From NCBI GenBank assembly GCA_959604825.1, contig CAUHCN010000021.1:1-42355 (forward strand): a stretch of DNA of 42,355 nt. Reading direction: 5' to 3'. A model generated the notes under the pieces. The model was given only the letters and a program-made list of their open reading frames with translations, searched no databases and had not been told where the DNA came from. Both the position numbers and the translations under genes were made by a program. Shown here one piece after another: positions 34,757-42,355 of this stretch. How positions within the stretch are numbered: the stretch's first letter is position 1; each line of letters opens with the position of its first letter. Source of the stretch: an uncultured Collinsella sp. (GTDB lineage: Bacteria > Actinomycetota > Coriobacteriia > Coriobacteriales > Coriobacteriaceae).

Positions 34757-35587
34757 ATGGGTTGCGAACACGCACAGGCCGCCGGCGGACAAACGTCGCC
34801 GTCGCAATTTGAGGAGAACACGCTGTCCGAGGTCAAGCGCGTCATCGCCGTGCTTTCCGGCAAGGGCGGTGTCGGCAAGTCATTTGTCACCGGTGCCATC
34901 GCCACCGAGCTTGCCCGTCACGGCCACAAGGTCGGCGTCCTCGATGCCGACATCACCGGTCCCTCTATCCCCAAGATGTTCGGTATGAGTGGACGCCACG
35001 TCCATGCCCTTGGCAACCTTATGCTGCCCGAAATCTCCGAGCACGGCGTCAAGGTCATGAGCTCCAACCTGCTGCTCCAAAACGAGACCGACCCCGTCCT
35101 TTGGCGCGGTCCGGTCATCGCAGGCGCCATTAGGCAGTTCTGGAGCGAGACCTCGTGGGGCCCCATCGACTACCTGCTGGTCGACATGCCTCCGGGAACA
35201 GGCGACGTCGCGCTCACCGTCTTCCAGTCGCTGCCCGTCGACGGCATCGTCATCGTCACGAGCCCGCAGGATCTGGTCTCGATGATCGTCGCCAAGGCGG
35301 TCAACATGGCCGAGAAGATGAACGTCCCCATTCTGGGCATTGTCGAGAACATGAGCTATATTGAGTGCCCCGACTGCGGCAAGAAGATCGAGGTCTTTGG
35401 CAAGAGCAAGCTCCCCGAGGTCGCAGAGCGCTATAACCTCGACATCTTGGGGCAGCTTCCCATTAATCCGGCACTCGCCGAGGCCTGCGATAAGGGCGAG
35501 GTCGAGACCGCGCTGCCCGATGGCATGTTGCCCAAGGCAGTCTCTGCCGTCGAGGCTATTACCCCGCACGAGACCGACGAGGCCTAA
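34757..35587 (+). CDS. Mrp/NBP35 family iron-sulfur cluster carrier ATPase
   Basis: This 276-residue P-loop ATPase has the deviant Walker A SGKGGVGKS (34-42), the DADITGPSIPKMFG switch and VDMPPGTGD, and a C-terminal ECPDCGKK CxxC pair that bridges a 4Fe-4S cluster at the dimer interface. The N-terminal DUF59 domain of many bacterial Mrp proteins is absent, so it is the short form. An additional cysteine lies at residue 3. The ATG at 34757 follows AAAGGAG. It adjoins an FAD oxidoreductase gene whose GTG directly follows its stop. Confidence 0.93.
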   Translation: MGCEHAQAAGGQTSPSQFEENTLSEVKRVIAVLSGKGGVGKSFVTGAIATELARHGHKVGVLDADITGPSIPKMFGMSGRHVHALGNLMLPEISEHGVKVMSSNLLLQNETDPVLWRGPVIAGAIRQFWSETSWGPIDYLLVDMPPGTGDVALTVFQSLPVDGIVIVTSPQDLVSMIVAKAVNMAEKMNVPILGIVENMSYIECPDCGKKIEVFGKSKLPEVAERYNLDILGQLPINPALAEACDKGEVETALPDGMLPKAVSAVEAITPHETDEA

Positions 35588-36859
35588 GTGAACGCGAGCG
35601 CCTTCTATGACGTCCTGGTAATCGGCGGCGGGGCTTCAGGCCTCGCCGCCGCCATTACGGCCGCACGCGTTGGCAAAAGCGTCTGCATCGTTGAGCGCGA
35701 TGTCGCCTGCGGCCTTAAGCTCCTTGCGACCGGTAACGGCCGCTGCAACCTCTCCAACGAATCGATCGATCCTCAGCGGTATAACCACCCAGCATTCGTC
35801 ACATCCGTCATGGGCCCCCAGCCCGAACAAGAGCTTATGGGTTTCTTCTCCTCGCTGGGTATCATGACAACCTCCGAGGAAGGCCGGCTGTACCCGCGCT
35901 CCCTTCGCGCCGAATCGGTGCGCGACGCGCTTCTCAACGTTTGCGACCGCCTAGGTATCACCTTAATCTGCGGAGCCTACGTTGCCTCGGCGCACAAAGC
36001 TTCCGAAGGCTGGGCACTCCAAATAGACCGTCCAGCGCGGGCGCTCAAGGCAAAAAAGCACGACGACCGAAAATCGGAGCTCCGCTCGCTTCGGAAAGCG
36101 CTCGCTGATGTCCCTCGCAAGAACGTGGCCCTGCAGGCACATGCCGTAATTATCGCCACGGGCGGCAACCCCACCGGTATCGCCGATACGTTTCGACTCC
36201 CCCTCACTTCGCTGCGCCCCATCCTCTGCCCCGTATCGGCAACGGTCTTTGGCGATCGGGCGGCGCTCAAGACGTTGGATGGCCTGCGCGTCCGCGCCCG
36301 CTTGACGCTCGCCCGCAATCATAATGAGCTCTGGCACGAAGACGGTGAAGTGCTGTTTCGAACCTTCGGTATCTCGGGCGTCGCTGTCTTCAACCTCTCT
36401 CGTCGTATCCAGCACGGCGATACGATCCTGCTCGACGTTTTCCCCGACCTCTCCAAAGACGAGTTGCTCGATACGCTCAACCGGCGCGTTGAGCTGCTCG
36501 GCGGCTTTTCGCCCCGCGATCCCCGTTGGCTCGACGGCATGCTCGCCCCGCAACTCTCCCGCGTCGTCTGCACAGCGTTCGAGCAGTGCCATCCAGGCTC
36601 CAACGATGTCATCCACCTGGTCTCGATCCTCAAGCACTTTAAGTTGCTCGTCAAGGGAACAGCCGAGGAGCGCTCAGCGCAGGTCACGCGTGGTGGCGTA
36701 TCTGTCGAGAGCATCTCAACACCCAGCCTACGCGCGCGCAGCGTTGTCGACGCCCCGCTTTACGTCTGCGGTGAAGCGCTCGACATCGACGCCGATTGCG
36801 GAGGCTTTAACCTTGCGTGGGCCTGGATCTCGGGCATTCGCGCTGCAAGCAGCCTGTAG
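35588..36859 (+). CDS. FAD-dependent oxidoreductase, HI0933/BaiN family
   Basis: This 423-residue flavoprotein begins with the dinucleotide-binding motif VIGGGASGLAAAITAA and the family signature LLATGNGRCNLSN. It continues with a substrate domain and ends with an FAD-contact region VCGEALDIDADCGGFNLAWAW. Members include the uncharacterised HI0933 and the bile-acid reductase BaiN of Clostridium scindens. The substrate here is unknown. The start is GTG, immediately after the Mrp TAA, so the two are coupled. A C-terminal histidine-poor, aromatic tail follows the family pattern. Confidence 0.88.
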   Translation: MNASAFYDVLVIGGGASGLAAAITAARVGKSVCIVERDVACGLKLLATGNGRCNLSNESIDPQRYNHPAFVTSVMGPQPEQELMGFFSSLGIMTTSEEGRLYPRSLRAESVRDALLNVCDRLGITLICGAYVASAHKASEGWALQIDRPARALKAKKHDDRKSELRSLRKALADVPRKNVALQAHAVIIATGGNPTGIADTFRLPLTSLRPILCPVSATVFGDRAALKTLDGLRVRARLTLARNHNELWHEDGEVLFRTFGISGVAVFNLSRRIQHGDTILLDVFPDLSKDELLDTLNRRVELLGGFSPRDPRWLDGMLAPQLSRVVCTAFEQCHPGSNDVIHLVSILKHFKLLVKGTAEERSAQVTRGGVSVESISTPSLRARSVVDAPLYVCGEALDIDADCGGFNLAWAWISGIRAASSL

Positions 36860-36868
36860 CCGCGCAGT

Positions 36869-36919
36869 CTATAATCAAAAACGCATTCGGGCCGTCTGGG
36901 ATACCGGACGGCCTCTTTC
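36869..36919 (+). terminator. TATAAT-like box and hairpin between the two FAD genes
   Basis: A TATAAT (36869-36874) lies just after the first FAD gene, without a good -35. It is followed by a hairpin, GGCCGTC and GACGGCC around a 9-10 base loop, and TCTTTCTT. The hairpin could end the upstream operon or attenuate transcripts from the TATAAT. The next gene starts at 36940. Confidence 0.5.
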
Positions 36920-36939
36920 TTGCCTCTAAGGAGACCTCG

Positions 36940-38580
36940 ATGATCGAAATCACCCAAGTCAACGCGTCGCTCGATGAAGCCGACGATGAAAATGCCTGTC
37001 TCATTGTTGGCAAGCGAGTCGCCAAGCGCGTCCTACGTTGCAAGGACTCCGAGATCAAGTCCATCGAGCTCCACCGCAAGTCAATCGACGCTCGCAAAAA
37101 ACGAGACGTCCATTTTATCCTGAGCTTTCGTGTTGAGCTGACTAGTCCCCACCTCGAGCGAGAAGCGGTCGACAGCGTTGCCGAGCGTGACCGCTCGCGC
37201 GTACGCGCGATAGAAGACGATGAGCCTTCATTCCCCTCCCCCGCCTCCGACGTACCTCAAGAACGCCCTGTCGTTGTCGGCGCCGGATGCGCCGGCCTTT
37301 TCGCTGCGCTTACGCTCGCCGAAGCAGGTCTTAAGCCCTTGCTCATCGAGCGCGGCGACCCGGCATTTCGCCGCTCGCAGGCGATCGACCTCTTTCTAAA
37401 GGAGCGCATCCTCGACCCCGAGAGCAATATCCAGTTTGGCCTGGGCGGCGCGGGGACCTTCTCGGACGGCAAGCTCAATACGGGAACCAAAAATCCCGCC
37501 CATCGCCTTATCCTCGAAACCTTCGTCGAGGCGGGTGCGCCCCGCGATATTCTGTGGGATGCCAAGCCGCACATTGGCTCCGACATCCTTCCCACGGTCG
37601 TCACCGCTATATCCCAGCGCATCGAGCAGCTCGGAGGTGTCGTCCGTTATCGAACGAAGCTCGTCGACATTCGCATCGACGCGTCTGGCGCCATCACCGG
37701 TATTGATGTCCAATCGTCCCAAGACACCGCTTGCGAGCCAATCGAGACAAAGCACCTCATCCTCGCCTGCGGGCATTCTGCTCGCGATATTTTTGAGCTC
37801 CTTAAGGACCACAACGTGGTCCTCGCACAAAAGACCTTTGCCATGGGCGTTCGCATCGAGCATCCGCAGCGCGACATCGACCGAGCCCAATTCGGAGCCT
37901 CGGCGGGACATCCTGCCCTCGGAGCAGCCCCCTACAAGCTCGTCGCCCATCTTCCCAACGGCCGCAGCGTGTTCTCGTTTTGCATGTGTCCCGGCGGGCA
38001 GGTTGTCGCCGCCTCTTCCGAGCAGGGCCACTTGTGCGTCAACGGCGCCAGTCTCAATGCCCGCGACGGACGCAACGCAAATGCCGCCCTGCTCGTTAAC
38101 GTCACGCCTGAGGACCTTCCCAACGATGACCCACTCGCCGGCATCGAGCTCCAGCGCGCCTGCGAGGCGGCCGCCTACCGCCTGGGCGGTTCCAACTGGA
38201 ACGCACCGGCACAGCTCGTCGGAGATTTCCTCGCAGGACGCGCCAGCAAGGCGCCCGGAAAGGTAAAGCCCACCTATCCGCTCGGTGTGACCTGGACGGC
38301 AATTGACGAAGCCCTGCCGCAGCATATCGTCGAGTCGCTCCGCCTGGGACTTCCCCTACTTGGAAAAAAGCTACGAGGCTACGACCGCTCCGATGCTGTC
38401 CTTACCGGCGTGGAGACTCGCTCGAGCTCACCGGTCACCGTCACCCGAGACCGAACATGCCATGCCGTGTCGACCCCGGGCCTCTACCCTTGCGGTGAGG
38501 GAGCTGGATATGCCGGCGGCATCATGAGCGCCGCCACCGACGGCATCCGTTGTGCCGAAGCCCTGATCGCAGACCTCTAA
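36940..38580 (+). CDS. Uncharacterised FAD-dependent dehydrogenase, COG2509 type
   Basis: This 546-residue flavoprotein has an N-terminal domain of about 100 residues (KRVLRCKDSEIKSIEL, RKKRDVHFILSF). An FAD Rossmann motif PVVVGAGCAGLFAALTLAEAG follows, then QFGLGGAGTFSDGKL and a substrate domain. The C-terminus has PCGEGAGYAGGIMSAATDGI, a typical FAD-binding end. This widespread family has no firmly known reaction. The ATG at 36940 follows AAGGAG. It is the last plus-strand gene, and a bidirectional terminator separates it from uvrB. Confidence 0.88.
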   Translation: MIEITQVNASLDEADDENACLIVGKRVAKRVLRCKDSEIKSIELHRKSIDARKKRDVHFILSFRVELTSPHLEREAVDSVAERDRSRVRAIEDDEPSFPSPASDVPQERPVVVGAGCAGLFAALTLAEAGLKPLLIERGDPAFRRSQAIDLFLKERILDPESNIQFGLGGAGTFSDGKLNTGTKNPAHRLILETFVEAGAPRDILWDAKPHIGSDILPTVVTAISQRIEQLGGVVRYRTKLVDIRIDASGAITGIDVQSSQDTACEPIETKHLILACGHSARDIFELLKDHNVVLAQKTFAMGVRIEHPQRDIDRAQFGASAGHPALGAAPYKLVAHLPNGRSVFSFCMCPGGQVVAASSEQGHLCVNGASLNARDGRNANAALLVNVTPEDLPNDDPLAGIELQRACEAAAYRLGGSNWNAPAQLVGDFLAGRASKAPGKVKPTYPLGVTWTAIDEALPQHIVESLRLGLPLLGKKLRGYDRSDAVLTGVETRSSSPVTVTRDRTCHAVSTPGLYPCGEGAGYAGGIMSAATDGIRCAEALIADL

Positions 38581-38607
38581 CGCACGAATTCCAGCGCGCA
38601 AAAGACG

Positions 38608-38641
38608 CATGCCCCGAGCTCCGCAGGGAACTCGGGGCATG
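38608..38641. terminator. Bidirectional terminator between converging genes
   Basis: CATGCCCCGAG and CTCGGGGCATG form a perfect 11-bp stem around a 12-base loop. It lies 28 bases after the FAD gene's stop and 5 bases past the end of uvrB on the other strand. Confidence 0.7.
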
Positions 38642-38645
38642 TTCG

Positions 38646-40886
38646 CTATTTCTTAAACCGTGCACCCTGGCGTTTTCTGCCCGATGCGAACGTGGAACCC
38701 TTGCGAGCCTGCGAACGTAAGCGCTCGATCGTCTCGTCCTCAGACGCACCCTCGAGCATCGCCCGAATCTGAACGACGGCATCGCGCAGGCGCGCCGCCT
38801 CCTCAAAGTCCATGGCGGCAGAAGCGTTACGCATATCCTCTTCCATGGTTTCGACGATCCGCACGAGCTCGTCATGCGGCAGTTCTTCCAACTGCTCCGC
38901 AAGTGTCTGCTCGGGCGCCACCGTTTCCGGCACGCCACCCTCGCCCGACTCATCGGGCGTATAGAATGCGCCATGGCCAAGAGAGTCGCCCTTCGAGCGT
39001 CCCTTGGAACCCACGGTTTTTTCGGCCTCGGCAATAAAACTTGAGATGTCGTTGATGGCCTTGCGCACCGTCTTGGGCACAATGCCATGCTCTTCGTTAT
39101 ATGCCATCTGAATCTCGCGACGGCGCTGCGTCTCCTCGATGGCCTCTTTCATCGAATCGGTCACAACGTCAGCATACATGATGACTTCGCCATCGGCGTT
39201 ACGGGCCGCGCGGCCAATCGTCTGAATCAGCGAACGGCGGTTGCGCAAGAAGCCTTCCTTATCGGCATCGAGAATTGCCACCAGTGAGACCTCGGGAAGA
39301 TCCAAGCCCTCGCGAAGCAGGTTGATGCCAACGAGAACATCGATCTTGCCCTCGCGCAGCGTTCGCAGGATCTCGACACGGTCCATTGTCGCCGTATCAG
39401 AATGCATGTAATTGACCTTAATGCCCGCATCAAGCAGATGGTCGGTCAGGTCCTCGGCCATGCGCTTGGTCAACGTGGTCACCAGCACGCGCTCCTTGCG
39501 GGCAACGCGCTCGCGAATCTCGTCCTCAAGATCGTCAATCTGACCGCGAACCGGACGCACATCGATCTTGGGATCGAGCAGGCCGGTCGGACGAATAATC
39601 TGCTCAACATCGTTCTGGCTCACCCGCAGCTCGTAGTCGCCCGGCGTGGCCGAAACGTAGATGAACTGGGGGATCCTTGCCTCAAACTCATCGAAACGAA
39701 GCGGGCGGTTATCGAGTGCCGAAGGAAGGCGAAAACCGTGTTCCACCAGCGTCACCTTACGCGAGCGGTCACCTTCGTGCATGCCGCGAATCTGCGGCAC
39801 CGTCACATGGCTCTCATCGATGATGCAGAGCATGTCCTTAGGGAAGTAATCGATCAGGGTAAACGGCGGCTCGCCCGGTTTTCGACCGTCCAGATGACGC
39901 GAGTAGTTCTCGATACCGTTACAAAAACCCATGGTCTCGAGCATCTCGAGATCATAGTCGGTGCGCTGCTGCAGACGCTGTGCCTCGAGCAACTTGTCGG
40001 TCGCCTTGAGCTCGGCCACACGCTTCTCGCACTCTTCACTGATTGATTTCAGAGCCGCCTTGACCTTCGGCTTCTCGGTCACGTAGTGCGATGCCGGCCA
40101 TACGGGGATGGCCTCGTACTCACGAAGCATCTCACCGGTAACCTCATCGATCTCGGCAATAAGCTCAACCTCGTCGCCAAAGAACTCAAACCGCAACGGA
40201 TGCTCGGCATAAGGCGGATACACGTCGACAACATCGCCGCGCACGCGGAACGTGCCGCGCGCTAGGTCATAGTCATTGCGATCATATTGAATGTCGATAA
40301 GTGCATGGATAAAGTCATCGCGCTCGAGCGGCACCTTCTTGTCGACGTTTGGAGCCAGACCCGCATAGTCCTCAGGAGAGCCAATGCCATAGATACACGA
40401 GACCGATGCGACAACGATCACATCGCGTCGAGAGAGCAGTGACGCGGTCGCCTGATGGCGCAGCATCTCGACCTCTTCGTTAATCGAGGAGTCTTTCTCG
40501 ATATATGTATCGCTTTGCGGCACATACGCCTCGGGCTGATAGTAGTCGTAGTACGAGACAAAGTAGACCACAGCGTTGTTGGGAAAGAACTCTTTGAGCT
40601 CGCTCGCAAGCTGAGCGGCGAGCGTTTTATTGGGAGCCATGACCAGCGTCGGCTTCCCCAGGGCCTCAATAGTCTTAGCCATCGTGAAGGTCTTGCCCGA
40701 ACCAGTCACGCCCAGCAAAACCTGATAGCGATCTCCGTCCCTCACACCCTGCACAAGCGACTCAATGGCCTTAGGCTGAGAACCTGCAGGCTCATAGGGA
40801 GACACGACCTCAAACGGCACCTCAGAGCCCTCAACGCCAAAACGTTTGAGCTCTCCTCCAACACGCTCAACTTCAAATTCCGCCAT
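38646..40886 (-). CDS. uvrB: Excinuclease ABC subunit B
   Basis: This 746-residue helicase-like protein verifies DNA damage and hands it to UvrC. Walker A is GVTGSGKTF, the damage-probing beta-hairpin is YYDYYQPEAYVPQSDTYIEKD, and helicase motifs include IDESHVTVPQ and GRAARNADG. The C-terminal UVR domain (MEEDMRNASAAMDFEEAARLRD) binds UvrA or UvrC. An acidic and Gly-rich linker of about 40 residues before the UVR domain makes it longer than the common 660-700. TTAGGAG precedes the ATG. It is 51 bases after the transglycosylase gene and probably cotranscribed with it and coaE. Confidence 0.97.
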   Translation of the reverse strand: MAEFEVERVGGELKRFGVEGSEVPFEVVSPYEPAGSQPKAIESLVQGVRDGDRYQVLLGVTGSGKTFTMAKTIEALGKPTLVMAPNKTLAAQLASELKEFFPNNAVVYFVSYYDYYQPEAYVPQSDTYIEKDSSINEEVEMLRHQATASLLSRRDVIVVASVSCIYGIGSPEDYAGLAPNVDKKVPLERDDFIHALIDIQYDRNDYDLARGTFRVRGDVVDVYPPYAEHPLRFEFFGDEVELIAEIDEVTGEMLREYEAIPVWPASHYVTEKPKVKAALKSISEECEKRVAELKATDKLLEAQRLQQRTDYDLEMLETMGFCNGIENYSRHLDGRKPGEPPFTLIDYFPKDMLCIIDESHVTVPQIRGMHEGDRSRKVTLVEHGFRLPSALDNRPLRFDEFEARIPQFIYVSATPGDYELRVSQNDVEQIIRPTGLLDPKIDVRPVRGQIDDLEDEIRERVARKERVLVTTLTKRMAEDLTDHLLDAGIKVNYMHSDTATMDRVEILRTLREGKIDVLVGINLLREGLDLPEVSLVAILDADKEGFLRNRRSLIQTIGRAARNADGEVIMYADVVTDSMKEAIEETQRRREIQMAYNEEHGIVPKTVRKAINDISSFIAEAEKTVGSKGRSKGDSLGHGAFYTPDESGEGGVPETVAPEQTLAEQLEELPHDELVRIVETMEEDMRNASAAMDFEEAARLRDAVVQIRAMLEGASEDETIERLRSQARKGSTFASGRKRQGARFKK

Positions 40887-40937
40887 GGATACTCCTAACT
40901 CATATATCTGCAGTATACGCAGGCGGCAGGCATAGTC

Positions 40938-41519
40938 CTATACGAACCGATCGGGATAGAGGGTCTTGTAGCGAACCCAGGCATTATTGACACGAATCAG
41001 ATACGCCTGCGTCTCGGGAAAGGTGATTGCATTATGAAGCGACGTGCTCTGCTGCGCCCATCCGTCGACATTGCCCATGCCGGCGTTATAGGCGGCAATG
41101 GCGCTGTCAGTCGACCCGTTAAAATACGTTAGAAGATACGAAAGATACGCACAGCCAAACTCGATGTTCGTAGCGGGATCGTTAAGGTTGTCGGCGGAAT
41201 ACTCGCTACCATCGACAAGACCCTTGGCAATCATATCCTGGGCAGTCTCGGGCATCAGCTGCATCAATCCCCGAGCGCCTTGATTCGACTCAGCCTCGGG
41301 ATCCCAATTCGATTCCGACTTTATGACAGCACACACCAGATATGGATCAAGATTGTGCGAAATGCTCGATTGCTTTACATACGCCTCGTAGTCAATTGGA
41401 TACAAAGGCTTAAAGAAGGCGGCAGGAGCATACGAGTAGACGAGCGAAATAAAGCCGAAGACGAGCACAACGGCAAGTGGCGCAACGCGATACCACGTAA
41501 AGAAACGTGTCTTAGGCAT
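40938..41519 (-). CDS. Membrane-anchored lytic transglycosylase, GH23/Slt family
   Basis: This 193-residue protein has one N-terminal helix (about residues 11-32) that anchors it or acts as an uncleaved signal. A goose-type lysozyme fold follows: IKSESNWDPEA with catalytic Glu69, GLMQLMP and AYNAGMGNVDGW. It would cleave glycan strands of peptidoglycan with formation of 1,6-anhydro ends. It overlaps the coaE stop by 8 bases, with GGAGGAGG before the ATG. The pairing with coaE and uvrB looks like a shared transcript, not a pathway. Confidence 0.92.
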   Translation of the reverse strand: MPKTRFFTWYRVAPLAVVLVFGFISLVYSYAPAAFFKPLYPIDYEAYVKQSSISHNLDPYLVCAVIKSESNWDPEAESNQGARGLMQLMPETAQDMIAKGLVDGSEYSADNLNDPATNIEFGCAYLSYLLTYFNGSTDSAIAAYNAGMGNVDGWAQQSTSLHNAITFPETQAYLIRVNNAWVRYKTLYPDRFV

Positions 41520-42153
41520 CGGCCTCCTCCTTATCCGTTACATCCCCGAAGCCATGGCGCACAAGCCATGCGTCCAGTTGTTCAAAGAGCGAATTATCGC
41601 CTCCCGCATTATCGATTACCGTCGTAGCGAGATTGCAAAGCGAAGCCTCATCAGGTTGGCATGCAGAGCGAGCATCAAAATCAGAGGACTCCATACCACG
41701 ATGAATGGCACGCTCGCGACGAACTGCCAAAGGAGCACTGATAACCAGAATTTCATCAGCCAGGCCAAAAGCATCCTCAAAACCAGTCGGGGCAGAAACC
41801 TCGACAACCGCAAAGGGATAACGGGGGGACGAAACCGTACAACAAACCGGATCGAGAATCCTAAGCGAAAGCTGTTCAATGAGAACGGGGTGCACAAGGC
41901 CATTGAGCCGTGCGACCGAATCAGGAGAAGCGAAAGCTCGAGAAGCGAGGATGCTGCGGCGAATGCCGCCCTCCTCATCCAAAATATCCCAGCCAAATTC
42001 TTCCGCGAGGGCATTGACGATATCGGAGCCTGGCACATACAGCGATTTGGCAAGCTCGTCCAGATCGATAAGCATGGCGCCATGAGATTCGAGATAGCGG
42101 CAGGCAGTCGACTTACCCGAAGCAATATTGCCCAAGACAAAAACGGTAAACAT
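41512..42153 (-). CDS. coaE: Dephospho-CoA kinase
   Basis: This 213-residue kinase phosphorylates dephospho-CoA in the last step of CoA synthesis. It begins MFTVFVLGNIASGKST with the P-loop at 8-16 and continues with the LIDLDELAKSLYVPGSD acceptor motif. HPVLIEQL and VVEVSAP belong to the family core. The ATG at 42153 has GGGAGGA just upstream. An open frame continues upstream past the promoter, but this start matches the family. Confidence 0.92.
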   Translation of the reverse strand: MFTVFVLGNIASGKSTACRYLESHGAMLIDLDELAKSLYVPGSDIVNALAEEFGWDILDEEGGIRRSILASRAFASPDSVARLNGLVHPVLIEQLSLRILDPVCCTVSSPRYPFAVVEVSAPTGFEDAFGLADEILVISAPLAVRRERAIHRGMESSDFDARSACQPDEASLCNLATTVIDNAGGDNSLFEQLDAWLVRHGFGDVTDKEEADA

Positions 42154-42181
42154 CAAGTCCTCCCTAACGCCAATGGGAGTT

Positions 42182-42212
42182 ATTATCGCGCAAATACAAA
42201 AGAAGGACTCAA
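42182..42212 (-). promoter_or_regulatory. Candidate promoter of the coaE operon
   Basis: On the minus strand TTGAGT (42212-42207) and GATAAT (42187-42182) are 19 bases apart. The -10 matches five of six positions and the predicted leader is about 22 bases. The wide spacer lowers confidence. Confidence 0.4.
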
Positions 42213-42284
42213 AATACAGCCAAACAGTAAGACAAGCTAAAAGAAGGCGAGTTCTTGTATTACAGCTCTTTATAAAACGCAAAA

Positions 42285-42312
42285 AAGGGGGAGGCCGCGA
42301 GGCCTCCCCCTT
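42285..42312 (-). terminator. Rho-independent terminator of a gene beyond the right edge
   Basis: AAGGGGGAGGCC and GGCCTCCCCCTT form a perfect 12-bp stem with a GCGA loop, followed on the minus strand by TTTTTTGCG. It must end a minus-strand transcript from outside the window, whose stop may be a TGA at 42348-42350 or 42314-42316. The gene itself cannot be identified. Confidence 0.85.
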
Positions 42313-42355
42313 CTCAGTTCGATGACGGCTCGGTGCCGTCCACCGGTCAGCGGCG

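Noticed and set aside
42313..42355. C-terminus of a minus-strand gene at the right edge
   Set aside because: Stops at 42348-42350 and 42314-42316 are both possible, but 43 bases are too few to choose a frame or identify a product.

Overview
This window looks like a chromosome segment of a high-GC gut actinobacterium of the class Coriobacteriia, most probably Collinsella or a close relative. That placement is an inference from gene order and protein character, not from a database search. The strongest clue is the actinobacterial core block rapZ-whiA-gap-pgk-tpiA-(gpmI)-secG, with uvrC, murJ, uvrA and uvrB nearby. No rRNA, tRNA, CRISPR array or prophage was seen. Nearly all genes from 0.16 to 32.3 kb and from 38.6 to 42.2 kb are on the minus strand. 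Four genes from 32.4 to 38.6 kb are on the plus strand.

Layout from left to right. (1) 0.16-6.1 kb: a complete oligopeptide-type ABC importer, read right to left as binding protein, two permeases and two ATPases. (2) 6.3-7.1 kb: a solitary IS200-type transposon upstream of that operon. (3) 7.1-12.2 kb: secG and the lower-glycolysis genes gpmI, tpiA, pgk and gapA. (4) 12.4-14.3 kb: whiA and rapZ, adjacent, without the yvcK gene that usually separates them. (5) 14.4-25.1 kb: a sialic acid (or related N-acyl amino sugar) uptake and catabolism cluster, read right to left. It has a family 5 binding protein, a permease, a fused permease-ATPase, a second ATPase, an intact CE7 acetyl esterase, a shortened CE7 paralogue lacking the catalytic serine, a NanA-like lyase, a NanK-like ROK kinase and the NanE epimerase. 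(6) 25.1-32.3 kb: uvrC, murJ, a YbaK-type deacylase and uvrA. (7) 32.4-38.6 kb, plus strand: an LTA-synthase-like membrane phosphotransferase, an Mrp/NBP35 ATPase and two FAD proteins. (8) 38.6-42.2 kb: uvrB, a lytic transglycosylase and coaE.

How the genes work together. The cluster at 14-25 kb would import a sialoside or free sialic acid, deacetylate it, cleave it to pyruvate and ManNAc, phosphorylate the ManNAc and epimerise it to GlcNAc-6-phosphate. No sialidase, nagA, nagB or regulator gene is inside the window, so the cell would depend on sugar released elsewhere and on downstream genes elsewhere. The adjacent glycolytic block processes the resulting carbon.

The most interesting points are the serine-less CE7 paralogue kept as an open frame beside its active relative, the fused ABC subunit whose ATPase lacks the usual C-terminal cysteine motif, nested inverted repeats upstream of the sialic acid operon, and a shared AACGTTTT core upstream of three carbon- or peptide-uptake transcription units.
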